DNA from: Azospirillum sp. TSH58
Lineage (GTDB): Bacteria; Pseudomonadota; Alphaproteobacteria; Azospirillales; Azospirillaceae
Assembly (NCBI RefSeq): GCF_003119115.1
Contig: NZ_CP022363.1
Location: 1 to 64,000 of the forward strand
Direction: 5' to 3'
Length of the DNA: 64,000 nucleotides
The notes under the pieces are model-generated. The model searched no databases and was not told where the DNA came from. It was given only the letters and a program-made list of their open reading frames with translations. Of this stretch, positions 27,497 to 38,473 are shown piece by piece; the stretch's first letter is position 1, and each line of letters begins with the position of its first letter. Both the position numbers and the translations under genes were made by a program.

Positions 27497-29248
27497 TCAG
27501 CCGATCCGGAAGGCAAGGTAGCTGTCGGTTCCCACCTGTCCGGGCATGGCGAGCAGTCCGCCGGGCGTCTGTCCGCTGAAGGTCAGGCTGAGGTCGGTGC
27601 CGCCGTTGCCGTCCAGGTCGAGCCGTGCGGTGGCCCCCTGATAACCGGCGGCCCCCGCCAGATCCTCCCAGGTCAGTTTGGAGACGGCGTCGGTCCAGCC
27701 CCAGGCGATGGCCCATTCCCCCGGCTGCAGGTCGGTGACGGTGGACCATGTGACGCCGTCGCCCCGCCCGTCGATGTAGAAGGTGTCCGTGCCGGCTCCG
27801 CCGGTCAGGAAGTTGGAGCCCACGCCGCCGTCCAGCACATCGTCTCCGCCTCCGCCCTGCGCGGCGTCGCTGCCGCCGAGGAGATTCAGGAAGTCTCCCT
27901 GGGGGCTGCCGATGACCGCCTCGTCCGACGCCGTTCCCAGGAACTGGTTCCGCAGCCCGGCGACCGGGCCGGAGTATGGGGCCATCCGCACCTCGTAGCT
28001 GCGGGCGCCATCCTGAACGAGGGCCCGCTGGCCCGGTTCGGCGCGGGACAGGGCGCCGGCGGCCTCCTGCCGCGTGACGGTGCGGTCGGTGAAGACCAGG
28101 CGCTCGACGCCGCGCAACCGGTCGGTGCCGCCGGCCCCGGTGACGGTCAGGTCCGCTGGGCCTCCCAACGGATCGCCGGTCACGAAGGCGCTGGCGGAGG
28201 GGAAATCGTAGAAGGCCGTGTCGGTGCCGGTTCCGCCGTCGAGAAGGTCGTCGCCACCCCCACCGGCCAGCGTGTCGTCCCCCGCGGCACCCACCAGCGT
28301 GTCGGCGAAGGTCGAGCCGGTCAACCGGTCGCCAGCCGATCCCCCGATGACGGTCTCGATGCGGGTGCCGTAGCCGACGAAGAACTGGTTCTGGGCCAGG
28401 ATCGAGGGGGCCTGCGCCGAGAACCAGCCCCAGCCTCCCGTCAGGTCGACAGCGACGGGAACGTCCACGCCCGCCGCGGACAGCGTGTCGTTGCCCCCGC
28501 CGTCCCAGATGTAGCGCCCGGGCGCCCCCGGCGTCAGGAGATACAGGTCGTCGCCCGGCCGCACGGTGGGGTTGGGGCCGTAGAGACGCTGGATCGCGGC
28601 GATGTCGTAGACGCCCAGCCCGCCGGGCCAGACGCCGTAATAGGACATGACCGTGTTGGTCCGGTTGTCCTCGGACGGGGGAAGGAAGGGCGGGGTGCCG
28701 CCGCCCGTGCCGTTGTAGTCGCCGGGATGCTTCAGGCCCAGCGCGTGACCGATCTCGTGAACGTAGGTCCGGTAACCGGCCGATTCGGGATCGAGGTAGA
28801 TGTAGGAGCCCGCCGGGTTGGGGTAGTAGGCCATGCCGGAGGCGCCGAAGGCGTCCAACTGGCTCATGTGGAACTGGAGGTTGGCGGTCATCGGCGCCGC
28901 CGATTCCACGAAGGCGAGGTTGGCGACGGCGCTCCATTCCCCCATCGCCTGCATCGCCATGGCCCGCTGGCTGTCGTTGAGCGGTCGGAAGCCGGGCACG
29001 TAGCGGAGGCCGGCGTCCACCACCCAGCCGTAGGTCAGGCTGTAGGGCGCCGTCGTGGCGCCGTCCGGCGGCGCGCCCCAGCGGCGCCCGCTGTCGAAGG
29101 CGCGCAGGAACGGTGGGTCGCCCGGGCCGCCCGTCGCCCGGCGCGCCGTCTCCATCGCCGGAGGGGGAAAATCATCCTCGGAGCTTGACCGGCCATCGCC
29201 GACTCCGTCCCCAGTCTCGCCAGGGCCGAGAATCCGAAACCCACTCAT
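27497..29248 (-). CDS. RTX-type serralysin-like metalloprotease (peptidase M10)
   Basis: The 583-residue protein has no signal peptide, as expected for type I secretion. The zinc site HEIGHALGLKH lies at residues 164-174, followed by a Met-turn MSYYG at 201. It then has the M10 C-terminal start (YDIAAIQRLYGPNPT). Calcium-binding RTX nonapeptides include GAAGDDTLAGGGGDDLLDGG near residue 325 and GGGGDDVLDGG plus LTGGAGTDTFYIDG near 490. The C-terminus ends in hydrophobic residues, a usual type I signal. No type I exporter genes are in the window. The start at 29248 follows ACGGAG. Confidence 0.92.
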   Translation of the reverse strand: MSGFRILGPGETGDGVGDGRSSSEDDFPPPAMETARRATGGPGDPPFLRAFDSGRRWGAPPDGATTAPYSLTYGWVVDAGLRYVPGFRPLNDSQRAMAMQAMGEWSAVANLAFVESAAPMTANLQFHMSQLDAFGASGMAYYPNPAGSYIYLDPESAGYRTYVHEIGHALGLKHPGDYNGTGGGTPPFLPPSEDNRTNTVMSYYGVWPGGLGVYDIAAIQRLYGPNPTVRPGDDLYLLTPGAPGRYIWDGGGNDTLSAAGVDVPVAVDLTGGWGWFSAQAPSILAQNQFFVGYGTRIETVIGGSAGDRLTGSTFADTLVGAAGDDTLAGGGGDDLLDGGTGTDTAFYDFPSASAFVTGDPLGGPADLTVTGAGGTDRLRGVERLVFTDRTVTRQEAAGALSRAEPGQRALVQDGARSYEVRMAPYSGPVAGLRNQFLGTASDEAVIGSPQGDFLNLLGGSDAAQGGGGDDVLDGGVGSNFLTGGAGTDTFYIDGRGDGVTWSTVTDLQPGEWAIAWGWTDAVSKLTWEDLAGAAGYQGATARLDLDGNGGTDLSLTFSGQTPGGLLAMPGQVGTDSYLAFRIG

Positions 29249-29722
29249 GTTGGCGCGCTCCGTTTGGGTGGACCGGTGTTTCGCTAAATTCGTTCCAAAC
29301 TTCGATGGTTTTTGGCGAAAACGATCTGCGTTCGTCTTTCAATCGGTCAGTATTTATGACGAACGGCGAGGCGGCGTTCAATGGATCAGACGGCACTCGC
29401 AAATCCGGAAGAGGGAATTTTCTCTACGGATTTTCAGTGCTTTGCGGAGCCGTGGGGAATTTTCTCCCGTATCTTCGCGGGGGCGGGATGGCGCTCCGGT
29501 CTGTCGTGAGGAGGATTGGCAAGATTTCAGGAAACGCCTTGAGAACAGTACCTGCAAATGAAAATCCCGATCCTCTCCGCGTTTCCCATGATAAGAGGAA
29601 AATAAAATCGTTAAAGAATATTAAGACGCAATCCTGTCACAGCATAACGATGGTTTCGTGGATTGACAGGGTGGAGAGATTCCGCAACCGTTGCCGCAGA
29701 ACAACAACGGGGGAGAAAAAGA
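29249..29722. other. Intergenic region before the RlpA-like gene
   Basis: I support no gene in this 474-base stretch. Its middle, about 29280-29420 and 29560-29650, is clearly poorer in GC than the flanks and probably carries the divergent promoters of the metalloprotease and RlpA-like genes. No good promoter or repeat stands out. Confidence 0.55.
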
Positions 29723-30358
29723 GTGCGGTATGGCTGTGTAGCGCTCGCTATCTGTGCTGTTTCTGTTGGGGCATGCTCGACCGGTGCACAGATCGCCTCC
29801 GTCCCGCCAGTGCCGCAGGACCCGGTGCCGCAGGAGGTCGCGTTCGAAGAAACACTGGCGCCGGTCGTTCCGGACATCGAACCGGTCTATGTTCACAAGG
29901 GAAAAGCGTCCTATTACGCCGATTTCTTCCACGGCCGGACCACGGCATCGGGGGAGCGCTTCAGCCAGAACCGGCTGACCGCGGCGTCCCGCCGACTTCC
30001 GCTGGGCAGCCGGGTGACGGTGACCAACGCCGACAACGGGCGCAGCGTCGAGGTCGTGATCAACGACCGCGGCCCCTACGTGAAGGGGCGGGTGATCGAC
30101 CTGTCCCGGAAGGCCGCCAGCGAACTGGGCATGATCGAGGACGGCGTGGTGAACGTCCGCGTCGAAGCCCGGCCCTCCGACCAGCCGAACCGCTCCCTGC
30201 GGCACCGGCTGGAGCAGATGGTCGCCGCCCTGTACCCCGACCGCAAGCCCCTGTCCGAACCGCCGGTGACGGTCGCCGAGCGTCCGGAAACGGATTGGTC
30301 CGAACCGGATCTGGCCAACACGGACTTGGCCAACACGGATCTGGGCACCGCCGAATAG
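29723..30358 (+). CDS. rlpA: RlpA-like lipoprotein
   Basis: A GTG start at 29723, after GGGGGAGAAAA, yields a 211-residue lipoprotein with a lipobox SVGAC and lipidated Cys near residue 18. The double-psi beta-barrel domain has [39 protein letters not shown] and [17 protein letters not shown], with the conserved Asp-Arg-Gly-Pro. RlpA proteins cleave or bind denuded peptidoglycan at septa. The protein lacks a SPOR domain. Its C-terminus has an unusual short tandem repeat, [16 protein letters not shown], encoded by 15-base units. Confidence 0.9.
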   Translation: MRYGCVALAICAVSVGACSTGAQIASVPPVPQDPVPQEVAFEETLAPVVPDIEPVYVHKGKASYYADFFHGRTTASGERFSQNRLTAASRRLPLGSRVTVTNADNGRSVEVVINDRGPYVKGRVIDLSRKAASELGMIEDGVVNVRVEARPSDQPNRSLRHRLEQMVAALYPDRKPLSEPPVTVAERPETDWSEPDLANTDLANTDLGTAE

Positions 30359-30492
30359 CGGGACCGCGTCCTCCCGACGCTTTCCGTCCGCCCAACACAC
30401 GCAAGCTTCCGTCCAACGGGCGCGGCGCCGCGAAGGCCGCCGATGCGCGCCCGCGGGGGAGGGAGCCGTGCGCACAGAGGAGGTTTCAACCC

Positions 30493-30903
30493 ATGCTGAA
30501 ACTGGTGATCCGCGACACGCATCACGCCGCCGGCCTGTTCCTGGAGCAGGTGGACAACGTCCGCCAACTCATCGCCGAGCTGAAGGCGCTGAAGCGCGTT
30601 CCATCCGCCTCGCTTTATCTGGAAGGTCTGGCCGAGCGCTGCCTGCGGCGCGGCTGGACGGTGATCCCCGCCGATCCGCTGATCCGCGGTTGCACGTCGC
30701 GCACCCACATCGTCGAGCTGCATCTCGACCCCAACCAGCCGGGCGCGCCGTTCGTCGGCATCTACGAGCCGGGGGAGGACGGCACCCCCTGCCGGCGCCT
30801 GCACGATTCCCTGGAAGGGCTGGCGGGCCGCCTGCGCCTGCCGCCCGCCAACATGGGCGCCGCGCCGACGACGGTGGGGCAGGCGCCCGCGCTGGCCGCA
30901 TAG
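30493..30903 (+). CDS. Conserved protein of unknown function, KLVI-family member 2
   Basis: The 136-residue protein starts at ATG 30493 after AGGAGG. It is a paralog of the minus-strand gene at 3675-4112. Shared blocks are KLVIRDTHHAAGL at the start, ASLYLEGLAERCL, ADPLIRGCTSRTHIVELHLD and CRRLHDSLEGLAGRL. It is soluble, with two conserved Cys and several His residues that might bind metal. It lies between the RlpA-like gene and btsS on the same strand, but unlike member 1 it has no Cys-rich partner. I do not recognise a named family. Confidence 0.7.
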   Translation: MLKLVIRDTHHAAGLFLEQVDNVRQLIAELKALKRVPSASLYLEGLAERCLRRGWTVIPADPLIRGCTSRTHIVELHLDPNQPGAPFVGIYEPGEDGTPCRRLHDSLEGLAGRLRLPPANMGAAPTTVGQAPALAA

Positions 30904-31037
30904 CGCCGTCGCCTGAGGCCATGACGGCGGCCCGGAGACTCCGGGCGCATCCATTGATTGGAATCATACCGCGGCAGGACGGGCAGGGGTAGCCTGCGGG
31001 CCGGCAATCCCGCCGCCCGCTGCCCGTGCCCGCCCCC

Positions 31038-32743
<1,706 letters not shown>

Positions 32744-32747
<4 letters not shown>

Positions 32748-33463
32748 TGACCGTCCTGATCGTGGACGACGAGCCGCTGGCCCGCGAGGAGCTGCGGCGC
32801 CTTCTGGAGGAGTTCCCCGACCTCCAGGTCGCCGGGGAATGCGCCAACGCCATCGAGGCCATCGGCGCCATCAACCGCCAGCCCCCCGACGTGGTCTTCC
32901 TGGACATCCAGATGCCGCGGGTCAGCGGTCTGGAGATGCTGAGCATGCTCGACCCCGAGCGGATGCCCCGCATCGTCTTCCTGACCGCCCACGACGAATA
33001 CGCCGTCCAGGCCTTCGAGGAGCACGCCTTCGACTATCTGCTGAAGCCGGCGGACCCGGCCCGGCTGGCCAAGACGCTGCAACGGCTGCGCCGCGAGCGG
33101 GCGCCGCAGGATCTCGCCGTTCTGAAGGGCGCCGCCCCGCTGCGGCTGATCCCCTGCACCGGCCACAACCGCATCTCGCTGCTGAAGCTGGACGAGGTGG
33201 AATGCGTGGCCTCCAAGGCCAGCGGCGTCTTCGTCGTCGGAGCGGACGGCGAGGAGCGCTTCACCGAATTGACCCTGTTGACCTTGCAGGAGCGCACCCC
33301 GCTGGTGCGTTGCCACCGGCAATATCTGGTCAACCCCGACCGCATCCGGGAAATCCGCCTGATCGACAACGGTCTGGCGGAAATCCAGACTCTGGGCGGC
33401 CAGAGCATCCCGGTCAGCCGCCGCTTCCTCGGCCCGCTTAAGGAACGGCTGGGCATCGGGTGA
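32744..33463 (+). CDS. btsR: LytTR response regulator, BtsR-like
   Basis: The 239-residue regulator overlaps the btsS stop by four bases. The receiver has [18 protein letters not shown] and phosphoacceptor D55 in [11 protein letters not shown], with [10 protein letters not shown]. The LytTR DNA-binding domain starts near residue 135: [34 protein letters not shown] and [15 protein letters not shown]. coli BtsR drives expression of the pyruvate transporter BtsT, and the transporter gene follows here after a repeat element. Its binding site was not identified. Confidence 0.92.
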
Positions 33464-33474
33464 GTCATCAAAGT

Positions 33475-33653
33475 CTCCTCTCCCCTCCGCTCACGCGCAA
33501 ACTTCGTTTGCGCTGACGCGACAGGCGGACCTTCGGTCCGCCGAGAGCGGGGAGAGGGTTAGGGTGAGGGGGTTGCGCTTGTGCCGGACATACCGCCATG
33601 CGCAACCCCCTCACCGGCCCTTCGGGCCACCCTCTCCCCGGAGGGGGGAGGGT
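33475..33653. repeat. Dispersed palindromic intergenic repeat, form B
   Basis: The element lies between btsR and the CstA-like gene. It has the CTCTCCCC and GGGTGAGGGGG boxes of form A, but its core hairpins are arms GCGCAAAC/GTTTGCGC (33495-33513) and GGCGGACC/GGTCCGCC (33524-33542), both with loop TTC. The second half repeats the CCCCCTCACC and GGGCC modules in inverted orientation. Confidence 0.88.
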
Positions 33654-33784
33654 TAAGAAGCCCCCCGCCGCTCACCCCCGCATTCCGACCGTTCGCCACG
33701 CCATGGCGCCGCTCCGGGGAGGGCACCACACGGAGGATGAAACCGCTCATACAGTGACGGCAGTTCCTTCCAAGGAGAGCTGTC

Positions 33785-35596
33785 ATGGATCACGCCCTAA
33801 CATTTGTGATCGCGACACTCTGCATCCTCGCCCTCTGCTACCGCTTCTACGGCGTGTTCTTTGTGCGCAAGGTGCTCCGTGCCGATGATTCCGAGGTGAC
33901 GCCGTCCCACATCCTGGCCGACGGGCGAAACTATGTTCCCACCAAGAAGTGGGTGAACGCCGGCCAGCATTTCGCGGCGATCGCCGCCGCCGGCCCGCTG
34001 GTCGGCCCCGTGCTGGCCGCGCAGTTCGGCTATCTGCCGAGCTTCCTGTGGCTGCTGATCGGCTGCGTCATCGGCGGCGCGGTGCACGACACGGTCGTGC
34101 TGTTCGCCTCGATGAAGCACAAGGGCCAGTCCCTGTCGGAGGTCGCCAAGGCCGAACTCGGCCCGGTCGCCGGCTGGTGCACCGGTCTGGCGATGCTGTT
34201 CATCATCACCATCACCATGGCCGGCCTGTCGATGGTCGTCGTCCATGCGCTGGAGCGCAACGCCTGGGGCGCCTTCGCGGTCTTCATGACGATCCCGATC
34301 GCCGTGGCGCTCGGCCTCTACGAGAAGATCACCGGTTCGTCCAAGGGCGCCACGCAGGTCGGCATCGCCGCCATCGCCGCCTCCGTCTTCGCCGGCCCCT
34401 ACATCCAGGGCACGGTCCTGGGAAGCTGGCTGACGCTGCACGCCGAGACGGTCGCGCTGATCCTGCCGATCTACGCCTTCTTCGCCACGGCCCTGCCGGT
34501 GTGGATGCTGCTGACCCCGCGCGGCTACCTGTCGAGCTTCATGAAGATCGGCGTGTTCGGCGCGCTCGTCGTCGGCGTCGTCTTCATCAACCCGGAAATC
34601 CGCTTCCCCGCGCTCACCGACTTCATCCATGGCGGCGGCCCGGTGCTGGCCGGCCCGGTGTGGCCGTTCATCTCGATCACCATCGCCTGCGGTGCCATCT
34701 CCGGCTTCCACGCCTTCATCGGCTCGGGCACCACGCCGAAGCTGATCGACAAATGGAGCGACATCCGCACCGTGGCCTTCGGCGGCATGCTGGCGGAATG
34801 CGTGGTCGGCGTCATGGCGCTGATCGCCGCCACCTCCCTGCACCCGGCCGACTATTTCGCCATCAACTCCTCGCCCGCCGCCTTCCAGGCCCTGAACATG
34901 CAGGTCGTCGATCTGCCGCGGCTCAGCCAGGAAATCGGCCTCGACCTCTACGGCCGCACCGGCGGCGCGGTGACGCTCGCCGTCGGCATGACGGAAATCT
35001 TCACCCGCATCCCGTGGTTCGGCACGCTGGCCTCCTACTTCTTCCAGTTCGTCGTGATGTTCGAGGCGGTGTTCATCCTGACCGCCGTGGACAGCGGCAC
35101 CCGCGTGGCCCGCTATCTGATCCAGGACCTGGGCGGCGACCTCTATGCCCCGCTGAAGCGTCTCGACTGGGTCCCCGGTTCGATCGCCGCGAGCGTGCTG
35201 GCCTGCGTGGCCTGGGGCTACCTGCTGACGTCGGGCGACATCAACTCGGTGTGGGCGCTGTTCGGGGTGTCGAACCAGCTCATGGCCTCGGTCGGCCTGA
35301 TCATCGGCGCCACGATCATCCTGCGCCTGGGGCAGAAGCGGGTCTACATGCTGACCTGCCTGGTCCCGCTGGCCTACCTGTTCGTGACGGTGAACTACGC
35401 CGGCTACTGGATGATCACCAACGTCTATCTGAACCCGCTGGCCAAGGGCCACAACGTCTTCAACGCCGGCATCTCGATCATCATGCTGTCGCTCGGCTTC
35501 GTGATCCTGATCGCCGCGCTGAAGAAGTGGAAGGAACTCCTGCGCATCCGCAAGGACACCCTGCCTGAGACGCTGATCGCCACCCCGGCTGAATAA
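33785..35596 (+). CDS. cstA: CstA/BtsT-family pyruvate (carbon starvation) transporter
   Basis: The 603-residue protein has about 16 membrane segments. Family features are AAGPLVGPVLAAQFGYLP, LLIGCVIGGAVHDTVVLFAS, SGFHAFIGSGTTPKLI and the late FGVSNQLMAS. It is shorter than E. coli BtsT or CstA, lacking about 100 residues in the middle and end, as in many alphaproteobacteria. It imports pyruvate or peptides with protons; the neighbouring btsSR supports pyruvate. The start follows AAGGAGAGC. A strong hairpin at 35643-35676 is the likely terminator. Confidence 0.9.
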   Translation: MDHALTFVIATLCILALCYRFYGVFFVRKVLRADDSEVTPSHILADGRNYVPTKKWVNAGQHFAAIAAAGPLVGPVLAAQFGYLPSFLWLLIGCVIGGAVHDTVVLFASMKHKGQSLSEVAKAELGPVAGWCTGLAMLFIITITMAGLSMVVVHALERNAWGAFAVFMTIPIAVALGLYEKITGSSKGATQVGIAAIAASVFAGPYIQGTVLGSWLTLHAETVALILPIYAFFATALPVWMLLTPRGYLSSFMKIGVFGALVVGVVFINPEIRFPALTDFIHGGGPVLAGPVWPFISITIACGAISGFHAFIGSGTTPKLIDKWSDIRTVAFGGMLAECVVGVMALIAATSLHPADYFAINSSPAAFQALNMQVVDLPRLSQEIGLDLYGRTGGAVTLAVGMTEIFTRIPWFGTLASYFFQFVVMFEAVFILTAVDSGTRVARYLIQDLGGDLYAPLKRLDWVPGSIAASVLACVAWGYLLTSGDINSVWALFGVSNQLMASVGLIIGATIILRLGQKRVYMLTCLVPLAYLFVTVNYAGYWMITNVYLNPLAKGHNVFNAGISIIMLSLGFVILIAALKKWKELLRIRKDTLPETLIATPAE

Positions 35597-35642
35597 TCCG
35601 GCACCGGGCAGACCGCCCAAGGACGATCAAGCGCTCAACCGG

Positions 35643-35676
35643 AAGAGGTATCGCTGCTCCCCCAGCGGTACCTCTT
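35643..35676 (+). terminator. Hairpin terminator after the CstA-like gene
   Basis: A 14-base stem (AAGAGGTATCGCTG with CAGCGGTACCTCTT, one G-U pair) closes a six-base CTCCCC loop. It lies 47 bases past the stop. No long T run follows, so it may rely on stem strength or an additional factor. Confidence 0.7.
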
Positions 35677-35824
35677 CTGCATTCCTGTGGAATGGCTGGG
35701 ACGCCACCGAATCCGCGAATTACAAGGGTTGATTCGCCATCGGGCGGGTGCCATCCAAGGGCCGGCGCCGTGGCCTCCGGGCTGCGGCGCCGGTTTTTCG
35801 TGGATGGAACAGGTGGTCGGACAC

Positions 35825-37078
35825 ATGCCGCAGGTTGCACGGTCGGTACTTTCGCTCCTGCTCGGGGTCGCTTTCCTGATGCTGGGCAACGGCGCGCTCA
35901 GCACGCTCATCGGCCTGCGGCTGGCCGGCACGGACTCCGGCGCGGTCGCGGTGGGCCTGATCACCGCGGCCTTCTACACGGGGCTGACCGGCGGCTCGCT
36001 GTTCGCCCACCGGGTGATCACGCGGGTCGGCCACATCCGCGCCTTCGCCGCCTTCGCCTCCGTCCTGTCGGCGGCGGCGCTGTCGCACGCCCTGTTCGCC
36101 TCGGTGCCGCTGTGGACCGTGCTGCGGCTGGCCGAGGGCTTCTGCATGGCCGGCCTCTACATCTGCATCGAAAGCTGGCTCAACGGTACCGCCAACAACG
36201 AGACGCGCGGGCAGATCCTGTCCTTCTACATGGTCACGCTCTACGCCGCCTCGGCGGTGGGCCAGCAGCTGTTGCAGCTGGACGACGAGGCGGGCGTGCG
36301 CATCTTCATGCTGATCGCCATCCTGCTGACGCTCGCCCTGGTGCCGGTCGCCTTGACGCGGACCACCCCGCCGACCCTGCCCAATGTGGAATCCTACGGC
36401 CTGCGGCGGCTGTACGAGGCGTCGCCGCTGGGCGTCGTCGGCGTCTTCATCAGCGGGACGGTGACCGGCTCCATCTACGGCCTCGCCCCGGTGTTCGGCG
36501 CGGCCTCCGGCTTCGGGGTGTCGGGGACGGCGCTGTTCATGAGCACCCTGATCCTGGGCGGCGTGGCGCTGCAATGGCCGCTGGGGCGGCTGTCCGACCG
36601 CTTCGACCGGCGCGCCGTCATCATCGGCCTGTCGGCGGCGCTGGCGCTGGTCAGCGTCGGCATGATCCTGGCGGAGGGGAGCGGGCGGCAGGAGACCTTG
36701 CTGCTGGTGGCGCCGTTCTTCGGCGGGCTGGCCTTCACGCTCTACCCGGTCTGCGCCGCCCACACCAACGACCACGCCGGACCGGACAATGTGGTGTCGG
36801 TCAGCGGCGGTTTGATCCTCGCCAACTCGGTGGGGGCGATCATCGGGCCGCCGCTGGCCTCCGCCGCCATGGGCTTCGCCGGGCCGGAGGCGCTGTTCGG
36901 CTTCATCGCGGCGGGGGCGGGGTCGGCGACGCTCTACGGTCTGTGGCGCACGCGCATGCGCCCGCCGCCGCCCGCCGAGGCGCAGGCGAGCTTCCGCCCG
37001 CTGCCCCAGACGACGCCGACCGTCACCCCGCTCGACCCGCTGGGCCCGCCCCGGCCGGAGCCGGCGGCGGGGGATTGA
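35825..37078 (+). CDS. MFS transporter (YcaD-like)
   Basis: The 417-residue protein has about 12 membrane segments. Family features are GLITAAFYTGLTGGSLFAHR, the between-helix 2-3 arginine in GHIRAF, CIESWLNGTANNETRGQILS and LGRLSDRFDRRAV. These resemble YcaD and related minor MFS carriers. The start at 35825 (MPQVARSVL) begins just before the first helix; 35804 is an alternative. The C-terminal tail of about 40 residues is proline-rich and cytoplasmic. Substrate is unknown. It lies 228 bases after the cstA stop, beyond the terminator. Confidence 0.85.
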   Translation: MPQVARSVLSLLLGVAFLMLGNGALSTLIGLRLAGTDSGAVAVGLITAAFYTGLTGGSLFAHRVITRVGHIRAFAAFASVLSAAALSHALFASVPLWTVLRLAEGFCMAGLYICIESWLNGTANNETRGQILSFYMVTLYAASAVGQQLLQLDDEAGVRIFMLIAILLTLALVPVALTRTTPPTLPNVESYGLRRLYEASPLGVVGVFISGTVTGSIYGLAPVFGAASGFGVSGTALFMSTLILGGVALQWPLGRLSDRFDRRAVIIGLSAALALVSVGMILAEGSGRQETLLLVAPFFGGLAFTLYPVCAAHTNDHAGPDNVVSVSGGLILANSVGAIIGPPLASAAMGFAGPEALFGFIAAGAGSATLYGLWRTRMRPPPPAEAQASFRPLPQTTPTVTPLDPLGPPRPEPAAGD

Positions 37079-37097
37079 AGGGATTTGCGGTGTGAAG

Positions 37098-37287
37098 CCC
37101 TCTCTCCCCTGGGGAGAGGGTTTGGGTGAGGGGGATTTACGCCCGACAGGGCGGAGGAAAACTATCGATCAGCGACGCGGATCGCCTTCGGCGCCCCCTC
37201 ATCCTGACCTTCTCCCCGCTTTCGGCGGACCGAAGGTCCGCCTGTCGCGTCAGCGCAAATTTCGTTTGCGCGTGAGCGGAGGGAAGA
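37098..37287. repeat. Dispersed palindromic intergenic repeat, form B, inverted
   Basis: The element lies between the converging MFS and M42 peptidase genes. It has the form B hairpins in reverse orientation (GGCGGACC/GGTCCGCC and GCGCAAA/TTTGCGC near 37222-37272) and terminal CTCTCCCC/GGGGAGAGG arms. The middle is not shared with other copies. Confidence 0.85.
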
Positions 37288-37297
37288 AGGAATGGGG

Positions 37298-38458
37298 TCA
37301 CTCCTCCACCTTCGCGGGGGCGGTGGGCTGCCAGGGGAAGGCGCCCATCGGTCCCATGCCGACGCGGTCGCGCGGGATCGCCACGTCGCTCTGCATGTAG
37401 AGCGCGATCAGCTCGGCCAGCGAGCGCAGCGAGTCCGCGTGAATGCGCTCGTAGCCGTGGGAGCTGTCGATGCCGAAGCAGACCAGCGCCGTGCGGATGT
37501 CGTTGCCGGCCTCGATGGCGGCGGCGCTGTCGCAGCGGTAATAGCGGAAGACGTCGCGCTGGTGCTCGATGTCGTGCTGCTGGCACAGCGACAGCAGCTT
37601 GTGCGTCAGGTGGTAGTCGAAGGGACCGGTGCTGTCGGCCATGGCGACGGTGACGCCGAACTCGCGGCTGTTCTGGCCCATGGCGGTGGTGCCGTTGTCG
37701 ATGGTCACCATCTCCGCCACGTCCTTGTGCAGGACCGACGAGGCGCCGGAGCCGACCTCCTCGGAGATGGTCAGCAGCAGATGGCAGTCCACCGGCAGCG
37801 GCAGCTTGGCGTCCAGCACCGCCTTGGCGGCGGCGAAGATCACCGCCACCCCCGCCTTGTCGTCGAGATGGCGGGAGTTGATGAAGCCGCTGGCGTCGAA
37901 CTCCGCCTGCGGGTCGATGGCCACGAAGTCGCCGACATTGAAGCCGTGGGCCTGCAACGCCTCGAGGTTTTCGCAGCGGGCGTCCACCCGGATCTCCAGG
38001 TTGGTCCAGGCCACCGGCTGGGTGTCGATCTCCTCGTTGAAGGTGTGGCCGGACGCCTTCAGCGGCAGGATGGTGCCGCGGTAGCTGCCCTTGTCGGTGT
38101 AGACGGTGCAGCGCGCCCCCTCGGCGAAGCGCGCCGACCAGGTGCCGATGGGCACGACCTCCAGCCGGCCGTTCGCCTTCAGCATCTTCACCTGGGCGCC
38201 CAGCGTGTCGAGATGGGCGACCACGGCGCGGTCGGGGCTGTACTGCCGCCCCGCCAGATCGGCGCGGATCGCGCCGCGCCGGGTCAGCTCGAAGGGGATG
38301 CCCAGACGGTGCAGTTCGTCACCGCAGAAATGCACGATCTGGTCGGTGTATCCGGTCGGGCTCGGGATCTCCAGCAGGCGGCGGAGAAGGCCCGTCAGAT
38401 AGTCCATGTCGATGACCGGCCGAACGATTCCGGTCCGCGTCAAGGCTGCCTGCTCCAT
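37298..38458 (-). CDS. NAGGN-system M42-family peptidase
   Basis: The 386-residue protein starts at ATG 38458 after AGGAGG. M42/M20-type metal-site residues include the His-Asp of VAHLDTLGA, HLDDKAG with its conserved Asp, the Glu pair in LTISEEVGSGAS and the His of DSSHGYERIH. It follows ngg by 15 bases in an operon with asnO. A M42 peptidase is the regular third partner of the N-acetylglutaminylglutamine amide osmolyte system; it is thought to process or degrade the dipeptide, but its exact role is not established. It is probably soluble and cytoplasmic. Confidence 0.9.
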   Translation of the reverse strand: MEQAALTRTGIVRPVIDMDYLTGLLRRLLEIPSPTGYTDQIVHFCGDELHRLGIPFELTRRGAIRADLAGRQYSPDRAVVAHLDTLGAQVKMLKANGRLEVVPIGTWSARFAEGARCTVYTDKGSYRGTILPLKASGHTFNEEIDTQPVAWTNLEIRVDARCENLEALQAHGFNVGDFVAIDPQAEFDASGFINSRHLDDKAGVAVIFAAAKAVLDAKLPLPVDCHLLLTISEEVGSGASSVLHKDVAEMVTIDNGTTAMGQNSREFGVTVAMADSTGPFDYHLTHKLLSLCQQHDIEHQRDVFRYYRCDSAAAIEAGNDIRTALVCFGIDSSHGYERIHADSLRSLAELIALYMQSDVAIPRDRVGMGPMGAFPWQPTAPAKVEE

Positions 38459-38473
38459 ACCACCTCCTGAACG

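Noticed and set aside
26118..28937. A single open frame of about 940 codons on the minus strand, running through the TraB-like, Lin0512 and protease genes.
   Set aside because: Only its last 273 codons look like a real protein. The rest is a different frame of the Lin0512 and RTX protease genes, whose motifs are clear, and is Arg/Gly-rich as expected of GC-rich shadow frames.
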